Shown: positions 24,918 through 32,866 of the stretch, piece by piece | How the letters are laid out: every line of letters starts with the position of its first letter | Numbering within the stretch: position 1 is the stretch's first letter | Source of the DNA: GCA-2687025 sp964473525 | Lineage (GTDB): Bacteria > Poribacteria > WGA-4E > GCA-2687025 | Reading direction: 5' to 3' | NCBI GenBank assembly: GCA_964473525.1 | Contig: CAYYPK010000055.1 | Location: 1-38,138, forward strand | DNA length: 38,138 nt | Translations under genes and position numbers: made by a program | The notes under the pieces: model-generated | Seen by the model: the letters and a program-made list of their open reading frames with translations, nothing else | What the model was told of the DNA's origin: nothing | Database searches by the model: none

Positions 24918-27500
24918 ATGAGATCGACACCATGTGTTCTGCTATGCCTGTTCGTGCTCGCGTGCGGCGGCAAGCCAACTCCGATGTCGTCAGAACCCAT
25001 GCTGGACGTGCTGCAGCTCGAGCCCGACGTCGCCTTCCACAGAGCCGTGGTGGGGCCGCAAGACGACGGCACGTACGTCGTCGCCACCACGCAGCGGATA
25101 GATCCAGCGGGTGAAAGCGTGGCGTTCCAGGGGCGGCCGGTCGATCTTGCGCTTAGCCCCGACGGGCTTCTGCTCGCCGTGAAGAACCAACGCGAGCTCG
25201 TGTTCATCGACGCCGCCTCCCGCGAGATCACCCAGAAGCTACAGCTGCCGAAGGGCGGCGCGTCTTGGACCGGGGTCGCATCGTCGCCCAGCGGCTCCAC
25301 CGTGTGGACGACCGGGACCGACGGCACGCTCCGCGCGGCCGCGCGGCAGGACGACGGGGCGTTCGGGTGGATTGCCGAGGCCACCATGCCACCTGCCGCG
25401 GACGACAACTCATCCGCGCCTGCCGGCTTCGTCCTGGACTACGAAGCCAACGCCGCATATGTAGCCCTTAGCAGGAGGAACAGCGTAGCGGTCGTCGACC
25501 TGGCGTCGGGGGGCGTGGAAGCTGAGATCGCAGTCGGCATCGCGCCCTACACCGCCCTCCTGCTCAGCGGCAGGCTGTACGTCACGAACTGGGGCGGGCG
25601 GCGTCCCGTCGACGGCGACACAACGGGACCAACGTCCGGCAGCCGCGCGGTCGTTGATCCAGAGACCGGGGTCGCCTCCTCTGGCACGGTGTCCGTGATT
25701 GACGTCGCCGCCCGTAACGTGGTCGCCGAGATCGCCGTGGGTCTGCACCCCAGCGGCATGGCAGCGTCGCCCGACGGCACGACGCTGTACGTCGCTAACG
25801 CCAACAGCGACACCATTTCGGTCGTGGACACCTCCTCCAACACGGTAGTCAGTACGCTTGATGCGAAGCCATTCCCTGGTCTGCCGTTCGGGAGCGCGCC
25901 GAACGCTCTGGCCGTCTCGCCCGACGGCGGCACGCTGTACGTCGCGAACGGCGGCAACAACGCCGTAGCGGTCGTCGACCTCGACACGGAGGCGGTACGC
26001 GGGCTGATCCCCACCGGGTGGTACCCGGGCGCCGTCGAGGTTTCGGCGGACGGGACGACGCTGTTCGTGGCGAACACCAAGGGCATCGGCAGTCGCGCGA
26101 CGCGACGCGAACACGGGTATAACTCCCACGACTACATGGGCACGGTGTCGTTCATCCCCGTGCCGTCGCCCGAGGAATTGGCTGAGCACACGCTGACCGC
26201 CGCGACGAACATGCGCCTGCCGTCGATGCTGCGCGCGATGGACGCGGCTGCGGTTCCCGAGCGCGTCGTGCCGGTCCCGACTTCACCAGGCGAGAAGTCC
26301 TTCTTCAAGCACGTCATCTACATCATCAAGGAGAACCGCACGTACGACCAGGTCTTCGGCGACATGGCGCAGGGCAACGGCGACGCGAGTCTCTGTACGT
26401 TCCCTCGCGAGGTGACCCCGAACCACCACGCGCTCGCGGAGCAGTTCGTCCTGCTGGACAACTTCTACTGCAACGGCACGCTGAGCGCCGACGGCCACCA
26501 GTGGACGGACGAGGGGTACGTCACGGACTACCTCGAGAAGAGCTACGGCGGTTGGGTGCGCAGCTACCCGTACGACGGTGACGACGCGCTGGCTTACGCG
26601 TCGTCGGGATTCATATGGGACGCGGTGTTGCGCGCTGGCCTCACGTTCCGCGACTACGGCGAGTTCGTGCAGGCGAGGATCGAGCCCGGCACCGCGACGT
26701 GGCAGGACATCTACGACGACTACCTCAACGACACGAACGCGGTGAGTATCCGCGCGACGACGGAACTGCACACTCTGGAGCCGTACCTGTGCCCGACGTA
26801 CGTCGGGTTCCCCGGCAAGGTGCAGGACGTGTACCGCGCGCGCGAGTTCATCCGCGAGCTGGAGGCGTTCGACGAGAGCGGCGACCTGCCGAACTTCACC
26901 ATCATGTTGCTGCCCAACGACCACACCGTAGGCACGAAGGAGGGCTATCCAACGCCGCGCGCCACGGTCGCGGACAACGACCTTGCCTTGGGGCGGATCG
27001 TGGAGGCGGTGACGAAGAGCCGATTCTGGCCCGAGACGGCGATCTTCGTCGTGCAGGACGACCCGCAAGCGGGCTTCGACCACGTCGACGGCCGTCGCAC
27101 CGTGGCTCTGTGCATCAGCCCGTACACCAAGCGCGGCCACGTCGAGAGCACGCACTACAACCAGACGAGCATGCTGCGTACGATGGAACTGATCCTCGGG
27201 CTGCCGCCGATGAACCAGTTCGACATGGCGGCGATCCCGATGGACGCGTGCTTCACGGGTACGTCTGACTACACGCCGTACGCTGCCGTGCCGAACGAGA
27301 TTCCGCTGGACGAGATGAATCCGCCCGCGGCGTCGCTGTCCGGCCAGGCGAGGCGCTACGCGGAGCTGTCCAACGAACTGCCGTTGGACGACATCGACAA
27401 GGCGGACGAGGACACGATGAACCGCATCATCTGGCACGCGACGATGGGCGACGGCGTCCCGTACCCCGCACACGTCGCCGGGGCACGCCCAATCCGCTGA
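24918..27500 (+). CDS. Lipoprotein with YVTN/YncE beta-propeller and phosphoesterase domain
   Basis: 860 residues. The N-terminal lipoprotein signal ends at V-L-A-C16. A YVTN-type propeller (about 40-410) has repeated AVSPDGGTLYVANGG, IAVGLHPSGMAASPDGTTLYVAN and VVD strands. A phosphoesterase/phospholipase-C-like alkaline phosphatase domain (about 455-800) starts VIYIIKENRTYDQVFGD and contains NHHALAEQFVLLDNFYCNG, SADGHQWTDEGYVTDY and VQDDPQAGFDHVDGRR. This bifunctional YncE/alkaline-phosphatase layout is known. The protein should sit on a membrane facing the periplasm or outside and hydrolyse a phosphoester of unknown identity. ATG 24918 follows TAGGAG by 6 nt and the kinase gene by 21 bp, a likely operon. 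Confidence 0.9.
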   Translation: MRSTPCVLLCLFVLACGGKPTPMSSEPMLDVLQLEPDVAFHRAVVGPQDDGTYVVATTQRIDPAGESVAFQGRPVDLALSPDGLLLAVKNQRELVFIDAASREITQKLQLPKGGASWTGVASSPSGSTVWTTGTDGTLRAAARQDDGAFGWIAEATMPPAADDNSSAPAGFVLDYEANAAYVALSRRNSVAVVDLASGGVEAEIAVGIAPYTALLLSGRLYVTNWGGRRPVDGDTTGPTSGSRAVVDPETGVASSGTVSVIDVAARNVVAEIAVGLHPSGMAASPDGTTLYVANANSDTISVVDTSSNTVVSTLDAKPFPGLPFGSAPNALAVSPDGGTLYVANGGNNAVAVVDLDTEAVRGLIPTGWYPGAVEVSADGTTLFVANTKGIGSRATRREHGYNSHDYMGTVSFIPVPSPEELAEHTLTAATNMRLPSMLRAMDAAAVPERVVPVPTSPGEKSFFKHVIYIIKENRTYDQVFGDMAQGNGDASLCTFPREVTPNHHALAEQFVLLDNFYCNGTLSADGHQWTDEGYVTDYLEKSYGGWVRSYPYDGDDALAYASSGFIWDAVLRAGLTFRDYGEFVQARIEPGTATWQDIYDDYLNDTNAVSIRATTELHTLEPYLCPTYVGFPGKVQDVYRAREFIRELEAFDESGDLPNFTIMLLPNDHTVGTKEGYPTPRATVADNDLALGRIVEAVTKSRFWPETAIFVVQDDPQAGFDHVDGRRTVALCISPYTKRGHVESTHYNQTSMLRTMELILGLPPMNQFDMAAIPMDACFTGTSDYTPYAAVPNEIPLDEMNPPAASLSGQARRYAELSNELPLDDIDKADEDTMNRIIWHATMGDGVPYPAHVAGARPIR

Positions 27501-27522
27501 TGCGGCGCGGCCGCGGGAGTCG

Positions 27523-27531
27523 TGATACACT
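27523..27531 (+). promoter_or_regulatory. Candidate extended -10 element for aldo/keto reductase
   Basis: TGATACACT reads as TGn plus a four-of-six -10 hexamer, about 87 bp before the ATG at 27618. No good -35 is seen 16-18 bp upstream, where the DNA is pure GC. Weak. Confidence 0.3.
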
Positions 27532-27617
27532 AGCCGTTAATCGTGACGCCGGGCGACGCTTGCGCCCGCGTCATTGCCATTGCTGAGCGTCCCAATAGCC
27601 ACGGAGCAGACCCGGAC

Positions 27618-28808
27618 ATGATCTATCGCCGCTTCGGTAAGACCGAGATGATGCTTTCGCAGATGACCCTCGGTTGTATGCAGTTCGCCGGCGACAAGCC
27701 GAAGGAGAACGGCATTGAGACGGTGGTGCGCGCCGTTGAGATGGGCGTCAACCACCTCGAAACCGCTCGCGGCTACACGAACTCCGAGGAGCGCGTTGGT
27801 CAGGCGCTGAAGGTTCTGCTGAAGACCGTTCCGCGTGACGAGCTGTACATCACGACGAAGATCGGGCCGGACTCGGACGTCGAGAAGTTCAAGAAGAACT
27901 TCGAGATTAGCCAGGAGCTTCTCGGCATCGACTGCATCGACAACCTCGACTTCCACGGCCCGGGCAGTTGGGAGCGGGTGGAGCCCGCGATGCGTCCGGG
28001 TGGCTGCCTGGACTATGTGCGCAAGCTGCAAGCCGAGGGGCGCATCAAGCACTTCGGGTTCTCCAGCCACGGGTATCCCAAGGGCGTGATGGAAGTGGTG
28101 AACACGGAGGAGTTCGACTCCGTGAACATGCACTACTACTACTTCAACCAGGGCTTGCGCGATGTCGTCGCCCGCGCGCACGAGCTGGACATGGGCGTCT
28201 TCATCATCAGCCCCAATGGGCAGGGCGGGCGTCTGCACCGACCGACGCCTGAGCTGACCGACGCTTGCGCGCCTCTTACGCCAGCTGGGTTCACGCACAT
28301 GTGGCTGCTCAACGACCCGCGCGTGCACACGCTGTCGTTTGGCCCCGCCAGCCCGGAGGAGGTAGAGGCGAATCTCGTCGCCGCCGACTACGACCCCGAC
28401 GGCCCCGAACGCGCCACGTTCAACGAAGTGCTCGGTAACGTCGAGGCTGCGTACCGCGGGACGCTGGACGACACGTACTGCACCATCTGCAACGAGTGCC
28501 TCCCCTGCCCGGAGAACATCAACATTCCCGGTCTGCTTAACTGGCGGAACATGGCCGTCGGGTTCGACATGATGGACTACGCGCAGGGACGCTACAGCCG
28601 CGTCGGCGGAGGCGGCGGCGCGTGGGTTCCAGGCGTCAAGGGCGACCAGTGCACCAAATGCGGCGACTGCCTGCCCCGCTGCCCCGAGAAGCTCGACATC
28701 CCAGAGCTACTGTGGGACGCGCACCAGCGACTCGAAACAGGCGAAGTCACCGCGCCGAGGTGGCAGCACGAGGGCGACCTGCAGGAAGGCGAGCTGAAGC
28801 AGACGTGA
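27618..28808 (+). CDS. Aldo/keto reductase with C-terminal 4Fe-4S domain
   Basis: 396 residues. An AKR barrel (about 1-275) starts MIYRRFGKTEMMLSQMTLGCM. The usual Asp of the catalytic tetrad appears as Glu (HLETARGYTNSE), while Tyr, Lys (YITTKIG) and His (LDFHGPG) are kept. The C-terminal part has two cysteine clusters, C-TI-C-NE-C-LP-CP and C-TK-C-GD-C-LPR-CP, typical for ferredoxin-type clusters fused to AKRs. It would reduce or oxidise a carbonyl with NAD(P)H, with electrons possibly reaching the clusters; substrate unknown. ATG 27618 has GGAG 11 nt upstream; the in-frame extension to 27543 is not conserved-looking. Confidence 0.88.
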   Translation: MIYRRFGKTEMMLSQMTLGCMQFAGDKPKENGIETVVRAVEMGVNHLETARGYTNSEERVGQALKVLLKTVPRDELYITTKIGPDSDVEKFKKNFEISQELLGIDCIDNLDFHGPGSWERVEPAMRPGGCLDYVRKLQAEGRIKHFGFSSHGYPKGVMEVVNTEEFDSVNMHYYYFNQGLRDVVARAHELDMGVFIISPNGQGGRLHRPTPELTDACAPLTPAGFTHMWLLNDPRVHTLSFGPASPEEVEANLVAADYDPDGPERATFNEVLGNVEAAYRGTLDDTYCTICNECLPCPENINIPGLLNWRNMAVGFDMMDYAQGRYSRVGGGGGAWVPGVKGDQCTKCGDCLPRCPEKLDIPELLWDAHQRLETGEVTAPRWQHEGDLQEGELKQT

Positions 28809-28809
28809 T

Positions 28810-28827
28810 CGCTACGACCCCGTAGCG
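28810..28827 (+). terminator. Hairpin just after aldo/keto reductase stop
   Basis: CGCTACG and CGTAGCG pair perfectly (7 bp) around ACCC, beginning 2 nt past the TGA. There is no T-tract, so it is at best a weak terminator or an mRNA 3'-end stabiliser. Confidence 0.4.
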
Positions 28828-28939
28828 CCAGTCACGGCACGACCTCGGCCCTGCTGCCAGAAGTCAGCCGGATGTCCTCGCCGTCCGTACCTCGCGCCGG
28901 CCGGACGCGCCTCCGCGGCCCAGAGGGAGCGGCGTCCGA

Positions 28940-29149
28940 CGCAGGGGAGAGGCCCGGAAGGCCAATCCTCGCCATCGATTCGCGGAGATTCAGCGCAAGT
29001 TCGGTGTGACGTCGAGGGCCATCGGGTCGGCGGCGAGATTGCATCCCGACAAACTGGCACTATCACTTGATTATGCGCAGATCCCTGCAATGACAGATTA
29101 CTTACTATCGGAACATGGCGAGACCCGACGCTGCCTGACCGTCAACTAG
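28940..29149 (+). pseudogene. Possible remnant reading frame ending at 29149
   Basis: One frame reads RHRFAEIQRKFGVTSRAI, then AARLHPDKLALSLDY and MTDYLLSEHGETRR before TAG 29147-29149. It looks protein-like (helix-turn-helix-like start) but has no start codon for a product of useful length, and upstream it dissolves into Arg/Gly-rich noise. It may be the 3' end of a gene truncated when the neighbouring block was inserted. No family recognised. Confidence 0.3.
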
Positions 29150-29521
29150 TGGTAGGACGAGAATATCGTGGACATGGCTCTCATGTAAGGGAACGGACGT
29201 GCGCGTGCGCATCGACGCGGCGCCGCATCGGCCCATCGAGGCGCGGGCTAGCAGCGGCAGGTGGGACGGGACGACCTGGCCAACGCCGAGACGGCCGCAC
29301 GGGCGTAGTGGGCGCGGCCGTGACCGGCCGCCAGGCTCATGGCTACGATCCGCGAGCGTTCAGGTTCGGCGCGGCATAGCAGCCTCACTGACGGCGCCGG
29401 TCGCGCGGTCGATCCCCGCGCCGCAGGTTCGGCCGTTGCCGACCATCGTGTCAGGAAGTCACTCGTGAAGAGAGTACGCGGGTCGAATTCGTGGCCGTTC
29501 ATGGAGCCCGCAACGTCCGCG

Positions 29522-29530
29522 TGGTATAAT
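29522..29530 (+). promoter_or_regulatory. Extended -10 promoter (TGGTATAAT) for the ImmA/IrrE operon
   Basis: A perfect TATAAT (29525-29530) is preceded by TG at the extended -10 position. A -35 is poor (TGGAGC at 17 bp), as usual for extended -10 promoters. Transcription would begin near 29537, about 75 nt before the ImmA/IrrE start. A perfect TATAAT is striking in DNA this GC-rich. Confidence 0.6.
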
Positions 29531-29610
29531 GACACGTTACGATGCCGAGACTTGCGTCCTGCACCTGGACGCTGATGGAACCGTGACCATACGATGAACG
29601 GAGCAGTCCG

Positions 29611-30618
29611 CTGGCGAAGCACACGTACAAGACCTTGATGCGCCGGCTGTCCAGCGCAGGATTCAGCAAGGACTTCGTGTGCCGGGCGATCCTGCCCGAC
29701 TGGTGGGACGACGGTTGCGCTGACGACCCTCGCCTACTTCAAGATGTCGGGATCCGAGTCGCGCGCTTCCTGGCGCTGCCCCTCGCGTCGGTCGCCGATC
29801 CCGGCACAGCGCTAGCAGCGCCGGAATACCCCCGGGCCCAACTAAGGCGCGTGCGGGATGTAGATCGCGACCGGCTTGGGCCAGCGATCCACTCCGCAAC
29901 CAGGATCGCAGCCGCTGTCGTTCGCTGTCTGCGCGGCCCCGTGCCCGACGTTGCGCGTCCTCCTCGCGATGGTCTCGACTGGCGGAACGAGATCAGTCGG
30001 GATGGGCGCGCGCTGGGCCTGACGGAGATTGTCGGCAATCTGTGGATGAGGGGGGTGCCAGTCGTGCCCCTTGATGTGCTCCCAACCCCGAGCTTCCAGG
30101 GCATCGCCTGCGTCGTCGGGGACAGACCGGTGATCCTGGTCGCCCACAAACATGACGAGCCCGGGCGCGTGGCGTTCCTCGCCGCGCACGAGGCCGGCCA
30201 CGTTGCAGCGGGTGACTGTGCCCCGGGGCAGCCTGTTGTCGACGACGAGGAGGAGTTCGCCGACGACGCGGACATGGAGATCCTCGCTGACGAGTACGCA
30301 ACCCGGGTCGTCGTCGGTAGCGACTCCATGCCTTGCATTGATGGGGACGGCTACAAGGAGCTCGCGCAATCGGCCCTCGAGATCGAGCGAACAACCGGCG
30401 CCGATGCGAGTGCCGCGATCTTCGCCTGGGCTCGTAGCGCGGGGGACTACGCGACGGCGACCATGGCGGTGAAGGCCCTCTATCGTGGGACCGGCGCCCG
30501 CAAACAGCTGCGGGAGATCTTCGACCGCTACGTCGAGCTCGATGCCGCGACCGAGAGCGACCGCGCCCTGCTTCGCTGTGTCCACGGCGACCCGGAGCGC
30601 GATGAAGCTGCTCGTTGA
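29611..30618 (+). CDS. ImmA/IrrE-family metallo-endopeptidase
   Basis: About 335 residues. A zinc-peptidase HExGH motif (FLAAHEAGHVAAGD, H185/E186/H189 counted from codon 29635) and downstream DMEILADEYATRVV with the third-ligand acid near 216-221 identify the COG2856/ImmA-IrrE fold. The 110-residue N-terminal region (LMRRLSSAGFSKDFVCRAILPDWWDD) is the domain seen on many longer members. ImmA/IrrE proteases cleave repressors to switch on phage, ICE or damage responses. Start: no ATG has a ribosome site. CTG 29611 lies 7 nt after GGAG and adds AKHTYKT, which reads naturally into the domain. TTG 29635 or ATG 29638 are the conventional alternatives. First gene of a three-gene operon; the next overlaps it by 17 bp. 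Confidence 0.82.
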   Translation: MAKHTYKTLMRRLSSAGFSKDFVCRAILPDWWDDGCADDPRLLQDVGIRVARFLALPLASVADPGTALAAPEYPRAQLRRVRDVDRDRLGPAIHSATRIAAAVVRCLRGPVPDVARPPRDGLDWRNEISRDGRALGLTEIVGNLWMRGVPVVPLDVLPTPSFQGIACVVGDRPVILVAHKHDEPGRVAFLAAHEAGHVAAGDCAPGQPVVDDEEEFADDADMEILADEYATRVVVGSDSMPCIDGDGYKELAQSALEIERTTGADASAAIFAWARSAGDYATATMAVKALYRGTGARKQLREIFDRYVELDAATESDRALLRCVHGDPERDEAAR

Positions 30619-31213
30619 CACCGACATCTTCTGTAAGCTGCAGATGGCCGGGCTACTCAATGAGGCGGTCGGCCTACTCGCAGCGGCGATGGATGATTGT
30701 GGCAGGTTGGCGGCTCTACCTTACATGCTGCGTAAAGGTGGGCTTCGGAGGCAGTTCGGAGCCGACGTGTGTGATGCCATGGTACCCGTCGCGGAGGCCG
30801 TGCCCGTCGTGCCCGATCCAAGTGCTCTCTGGCTCGACAAGCTGATTCCCGTGGCGGGGATCGACATCGGCGAGGCCCAACTCTTCGCAGCGGCCGCCGA
30901 AGTCGGTCTGCTCGTCATGTCCGGCGACAAGCGTGCGCTGCGCGCCCTGCGTAGCGTCGCAGGGGTTCCAGAGGTCCTCGCTGAACGCATCGTCGTGCAC
31001 GAGGCCGTTCTCCTCGCCCTGTGCGACAGCCTGGGCGCGGATGCCGTCCGGAAGCGGGTTACCCCAATCGTCGGAGTCGACAAGATGGTGCAGGTCTGTT
31101 TCTCGAGCACCAACGCGAATCCCGCCGAGGCTTTGCTGTCGTACTACGACAGCCTCGCTGCCGAGCTAGCCCCGCTCGTCCTCTGGAATCCGCGTGGTGG
31201 AGGAGCAGCATGA
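30602..31213 (+). CDS. PIN-domain-like putative RNase
   Basis: 203 residues. The N-terminus MKLLVDTDIF gives the first PIN acids (D6, D8). Later D88-IGE91-AQLFAAA and VMSGDK with D109 supply the conserved acidic residues at typical spacing, so a metal-dependent nuclease is plausible. The remaining C-terminal 90 residues (about 113-203) are helical and unlike short VapC toxins. No VapB-type antitoxin is present. Its ATG overlaps the end of the ImmA/IrrE gene by 17 bp, and its TGA overlaps the next ATG (ATGA), so the three are made together. The peptidase may regulate or release it. Confidence 0.75.
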   Translation: MKLLVDTDIFCKLQMAGLLNEAVGLLAAAMDDCGRLAALPYMLRKGGLRRQFGADVCDAMVPVAEAVPVVPDPSALWLDKLIPVAGIDIGEAQLFAAAAEVGLLVMSGDKRALRALRSVAGVPEVLAERIVVHEAVLLALCDSLGADAVRKRVTPIVGVDKMVQVCFSSTNANPAEALLSYYDSLAAELAPLVLWNPRGGGAA

Positions 31214-32283
31214 CCTTCGATGGCCACCACTACGTGCCGGTGTTAAAGGTAAAGCGTGGCGAGAAGGCGGCCCTCCTGGCGGTCCAGTCGTCTCTCCGCT
31301 CGCGCATCACACCTCTGCTGGAGATCGTCGAACGGAACGCGGACAACACTCCGACGGTCGATGCCCACCTCAATACCGCGTTCAAGGGCCTCGCGGACAG
31401 CGTTGCGCCGTACGCCAGGTGCTTCCTCGATGCGCGCGAGCTCGCGGCGGCCGATCCGACCGCCGCCGCAAAGGTATTCCAACGCGCCGCCTCGGCGGGC
31501 ATCGCTTTCACGCCGGTCACTGGGATGTCCCGCGACGCCGACGTGGCTGCCGCCCTTGCACATCAGGACCGCGGGATCGCGCTACGTCTGACGAGGGCGG
31601 AGTATGAGACCGGCAACTTGGCCGGGAGGCTGCGCGCCTTCGTGGCAACGCACGAGCTCGTTCCAGAGGAAACGGACCTGATCATCGACATTGGCGCCGT
31701 CGACGATATGATTGTCGAAGGGGTCGCTGCGCTCTCCAGCGCGTTCTTGGCCGAGGTCCCGGATCAGCGGCGATGGCGCACCCTAACCCTGTCGGGGTGC
31801 GCATTCCCGATGAGTATGGGCGGCAGCGTCGTCGCGCGCGATTCCCACAGCGAAGTAGAGCGATCAGAGTGGATCGCCTGGCGGGATCACCTACACGCGC
31901 GCCGGAATGCACTCATGCGGCTACCCGCCTTCAGCGACTGTGCGATCCAGCACCCGACCGGCGTTGAGGGCTTCGACTTCCGCACCATGCAAGTGTCAGC
32001 GTCGATCCGGTATACGCTCTCCGATGCATGGTTGCTCATCAAGGGACACAGCACACGCACGACACGGCCCACCATCCAGTTCCCCGCCTTGGCAGCGAGG
32101 CTAGTCTACGGCCACCTCGGCACAGACTTCTCGGGCGCTGGGCACTGCGACGGGTGCGAGTCGATGAAGAGCGCTGCGGACCGCGCACCCAGATTAGGGT
32201 CAGCCGAGGTCTGGCGCCGCCTTGGGACGATTCACCACATCTCGATGGTCATGCAAGGACTTGCGTCGCTGCCCTGGACTTGA
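31210..32283 (+). CDS. Beta family protein (T4 beta-like, sce7725-type)
   Basis: 357 residues. The start YVPVLKVKRGEKAALLAVQSSLRSRITPLLEI, the middle ETDLIIDIGAVDD, and the late PTGVEGFDFRTMQVSASIRYT and WLLIKGHSTR follow the pattern of the beta-protein family (PF14350), named after a T4 phage protein. Its biochemical activity is not established to my knowledge. GGAGGAG lies 4-5 nt before ATG 31210, which overlaps the PIN stop as ATGA. Its 3' end overlaps the converging sce7726-type gene by 35 bp. Members of these two families are often encoded side by side, which supports a joint function. Confidence 0.8.
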   Translation: MTFDGHHYVPVLKVKRGEKAALLAVQSSLRSRITPLLEIVERNADNTPTVDAHLNTAFKGLADSVAPYARCFLDARELAAADPTAAAKVFQRAASAGIAFTPVTGMSRDADVAAALAHQDRGIALRLTRAEYETGNLAGRLRAFVATHELVPEETDLIIDIGAVDDMIVEGVAALSSAFLAEVPDQRRWRTLTLSGCAFPMSMGGSVVARDSHSEVERSEWIAWRDHLHARRNALMRLPAFSDCAIQHPTGVEGFDFRTMQVSASIRYTLSDAWLLIKGHSTRTTRPTIQFPALAARLVYGHLGTDFSGAGHCDGCESMKSAADRAPRLGSAEVWRRLGTIHHISMVMQGLASLPWT

Positions 32284-32866
32284 GCTGGACTCGGACCACT
32301 GCCGCGATCTCGTCGACGGTGAAGTACTCGCACACCCGATCCCACACGAACCGCCGCGGCTTGCCCCGTACGCCCCTCGCAACATGGCGCTCCTCCAAGA
32401 GAGCTAATGCATCGTCGAGCCAGAGGAGCTCGACAAGCGAGCGGGGATCCCTGTGCGGATTCTTGCGCGCGCGGCGGACGGTCTTGAGCCGCTGGGCGCG
32501 ACGCGTCTGCTCGACGCGAAGGACTCCCCACCAGGCCGGGAGCGCCTCGAGCGACTCGCTCAGATGACGCTCGCCGACGACGAGTGTCGCTCGATCGAGG
32601 ACCCTTCCGTAGAAGTCGATCTGCGTGGTCAGACGCCGAAGGTTGTCTCGATCCGACTTCACCTCGTAGCCGTGGAGCGCGCTGTTCACGACCGCCAGAT
32701 CGACCCGAACGCGGCCACGACAGACCCCCAGTTCCTCAAGTATGACCGTGTCACTCTGGTCGGTGTGCTTCGCGAGAAGGGCCGATCGAAGAGCTAGCCT
32801 GATGTCCGTGTCGCCGAGGATGTGTCGCTTCACCTGGGCGCTTGTGGCGGTGTGGTAGCCGGCCAC
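32249..32866 (-). CDS. sce7726 family protein, PD-(D/E)xK nuclease-like
   Basis: 205 residues. The core ILEELGVCRGRVRVDLAVVN then LHGYEVKSDRD matches the sce7726 family. It carries the restriction-endonuclease-like set E44/E45, D56, E68-x-K70. TQIDFYGRVLDRATLVVGERH and LPAWWGVLRVE follow, as in family members. It probably binds or cuts DNA, though activity is unproven. GTG 32866 directly follows the TAG of the 77-aa gene and has GGGAG 9 nt upstream inside it, so the two are one operon. Its last 12 codons overlap the beta-protein gene on the other strand. The 3' ends collide, so convergent transcription could regulate both. Confidence 0.82.
   Translation of the reverse strand: MAGYHTATSAQVKRHILGDTDIRLALRSALLAKHTDQSDTVILEELGVCRGRVRVDLAVVNSALHGYEVKSDRDNLRRLTTQIDFYGRVLDRATLVVGERHLSESLEALPAWWGVLRVEQTRRAQRLKTVRRARKNPHRDPRSLVELLWLDDALALLEERHVARGVRGKPRRFVWDRVCEYFTVDEIAAVVRVQLKSRAATQVLA

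Larger units (their letters stand above)
28828..29610. other. Stretch without an intact gene, left flank of accessory module
   Basis: About 0.78 kb with no convincing complete gene on either strand. It holds a start-less coding-like frame (28940-29149), a perfect 7-bp hairpin with TGAC loop at 29314-29331, and the promoter at 29522-29530. The part from 29040 to 29160 is noticeably less GC-rich than its surroundings. No tRNA, integrase or obvious flanking direct repeat was found. Confidence 0.55.

Noticed and set aside
26283..27530. 415-residue open frame on the minus strand
   Set aside because: Shadow of the phosphoesterase domain; composition typical of antisense GC-rich frames.
29314..29331. 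7-bp hairpin as a terminator or REP element
   Set aside because: Perfect stem but no T-tract, no neighbouring gene end and no second copy seen.
31021..31209. Longer start for the beta-family protein at 31021
   Set aside because: The added part is read through the PIN gene in another frame and is Arg-rich; ATG 31210 has a strong ribosome site and ATGA coupling.
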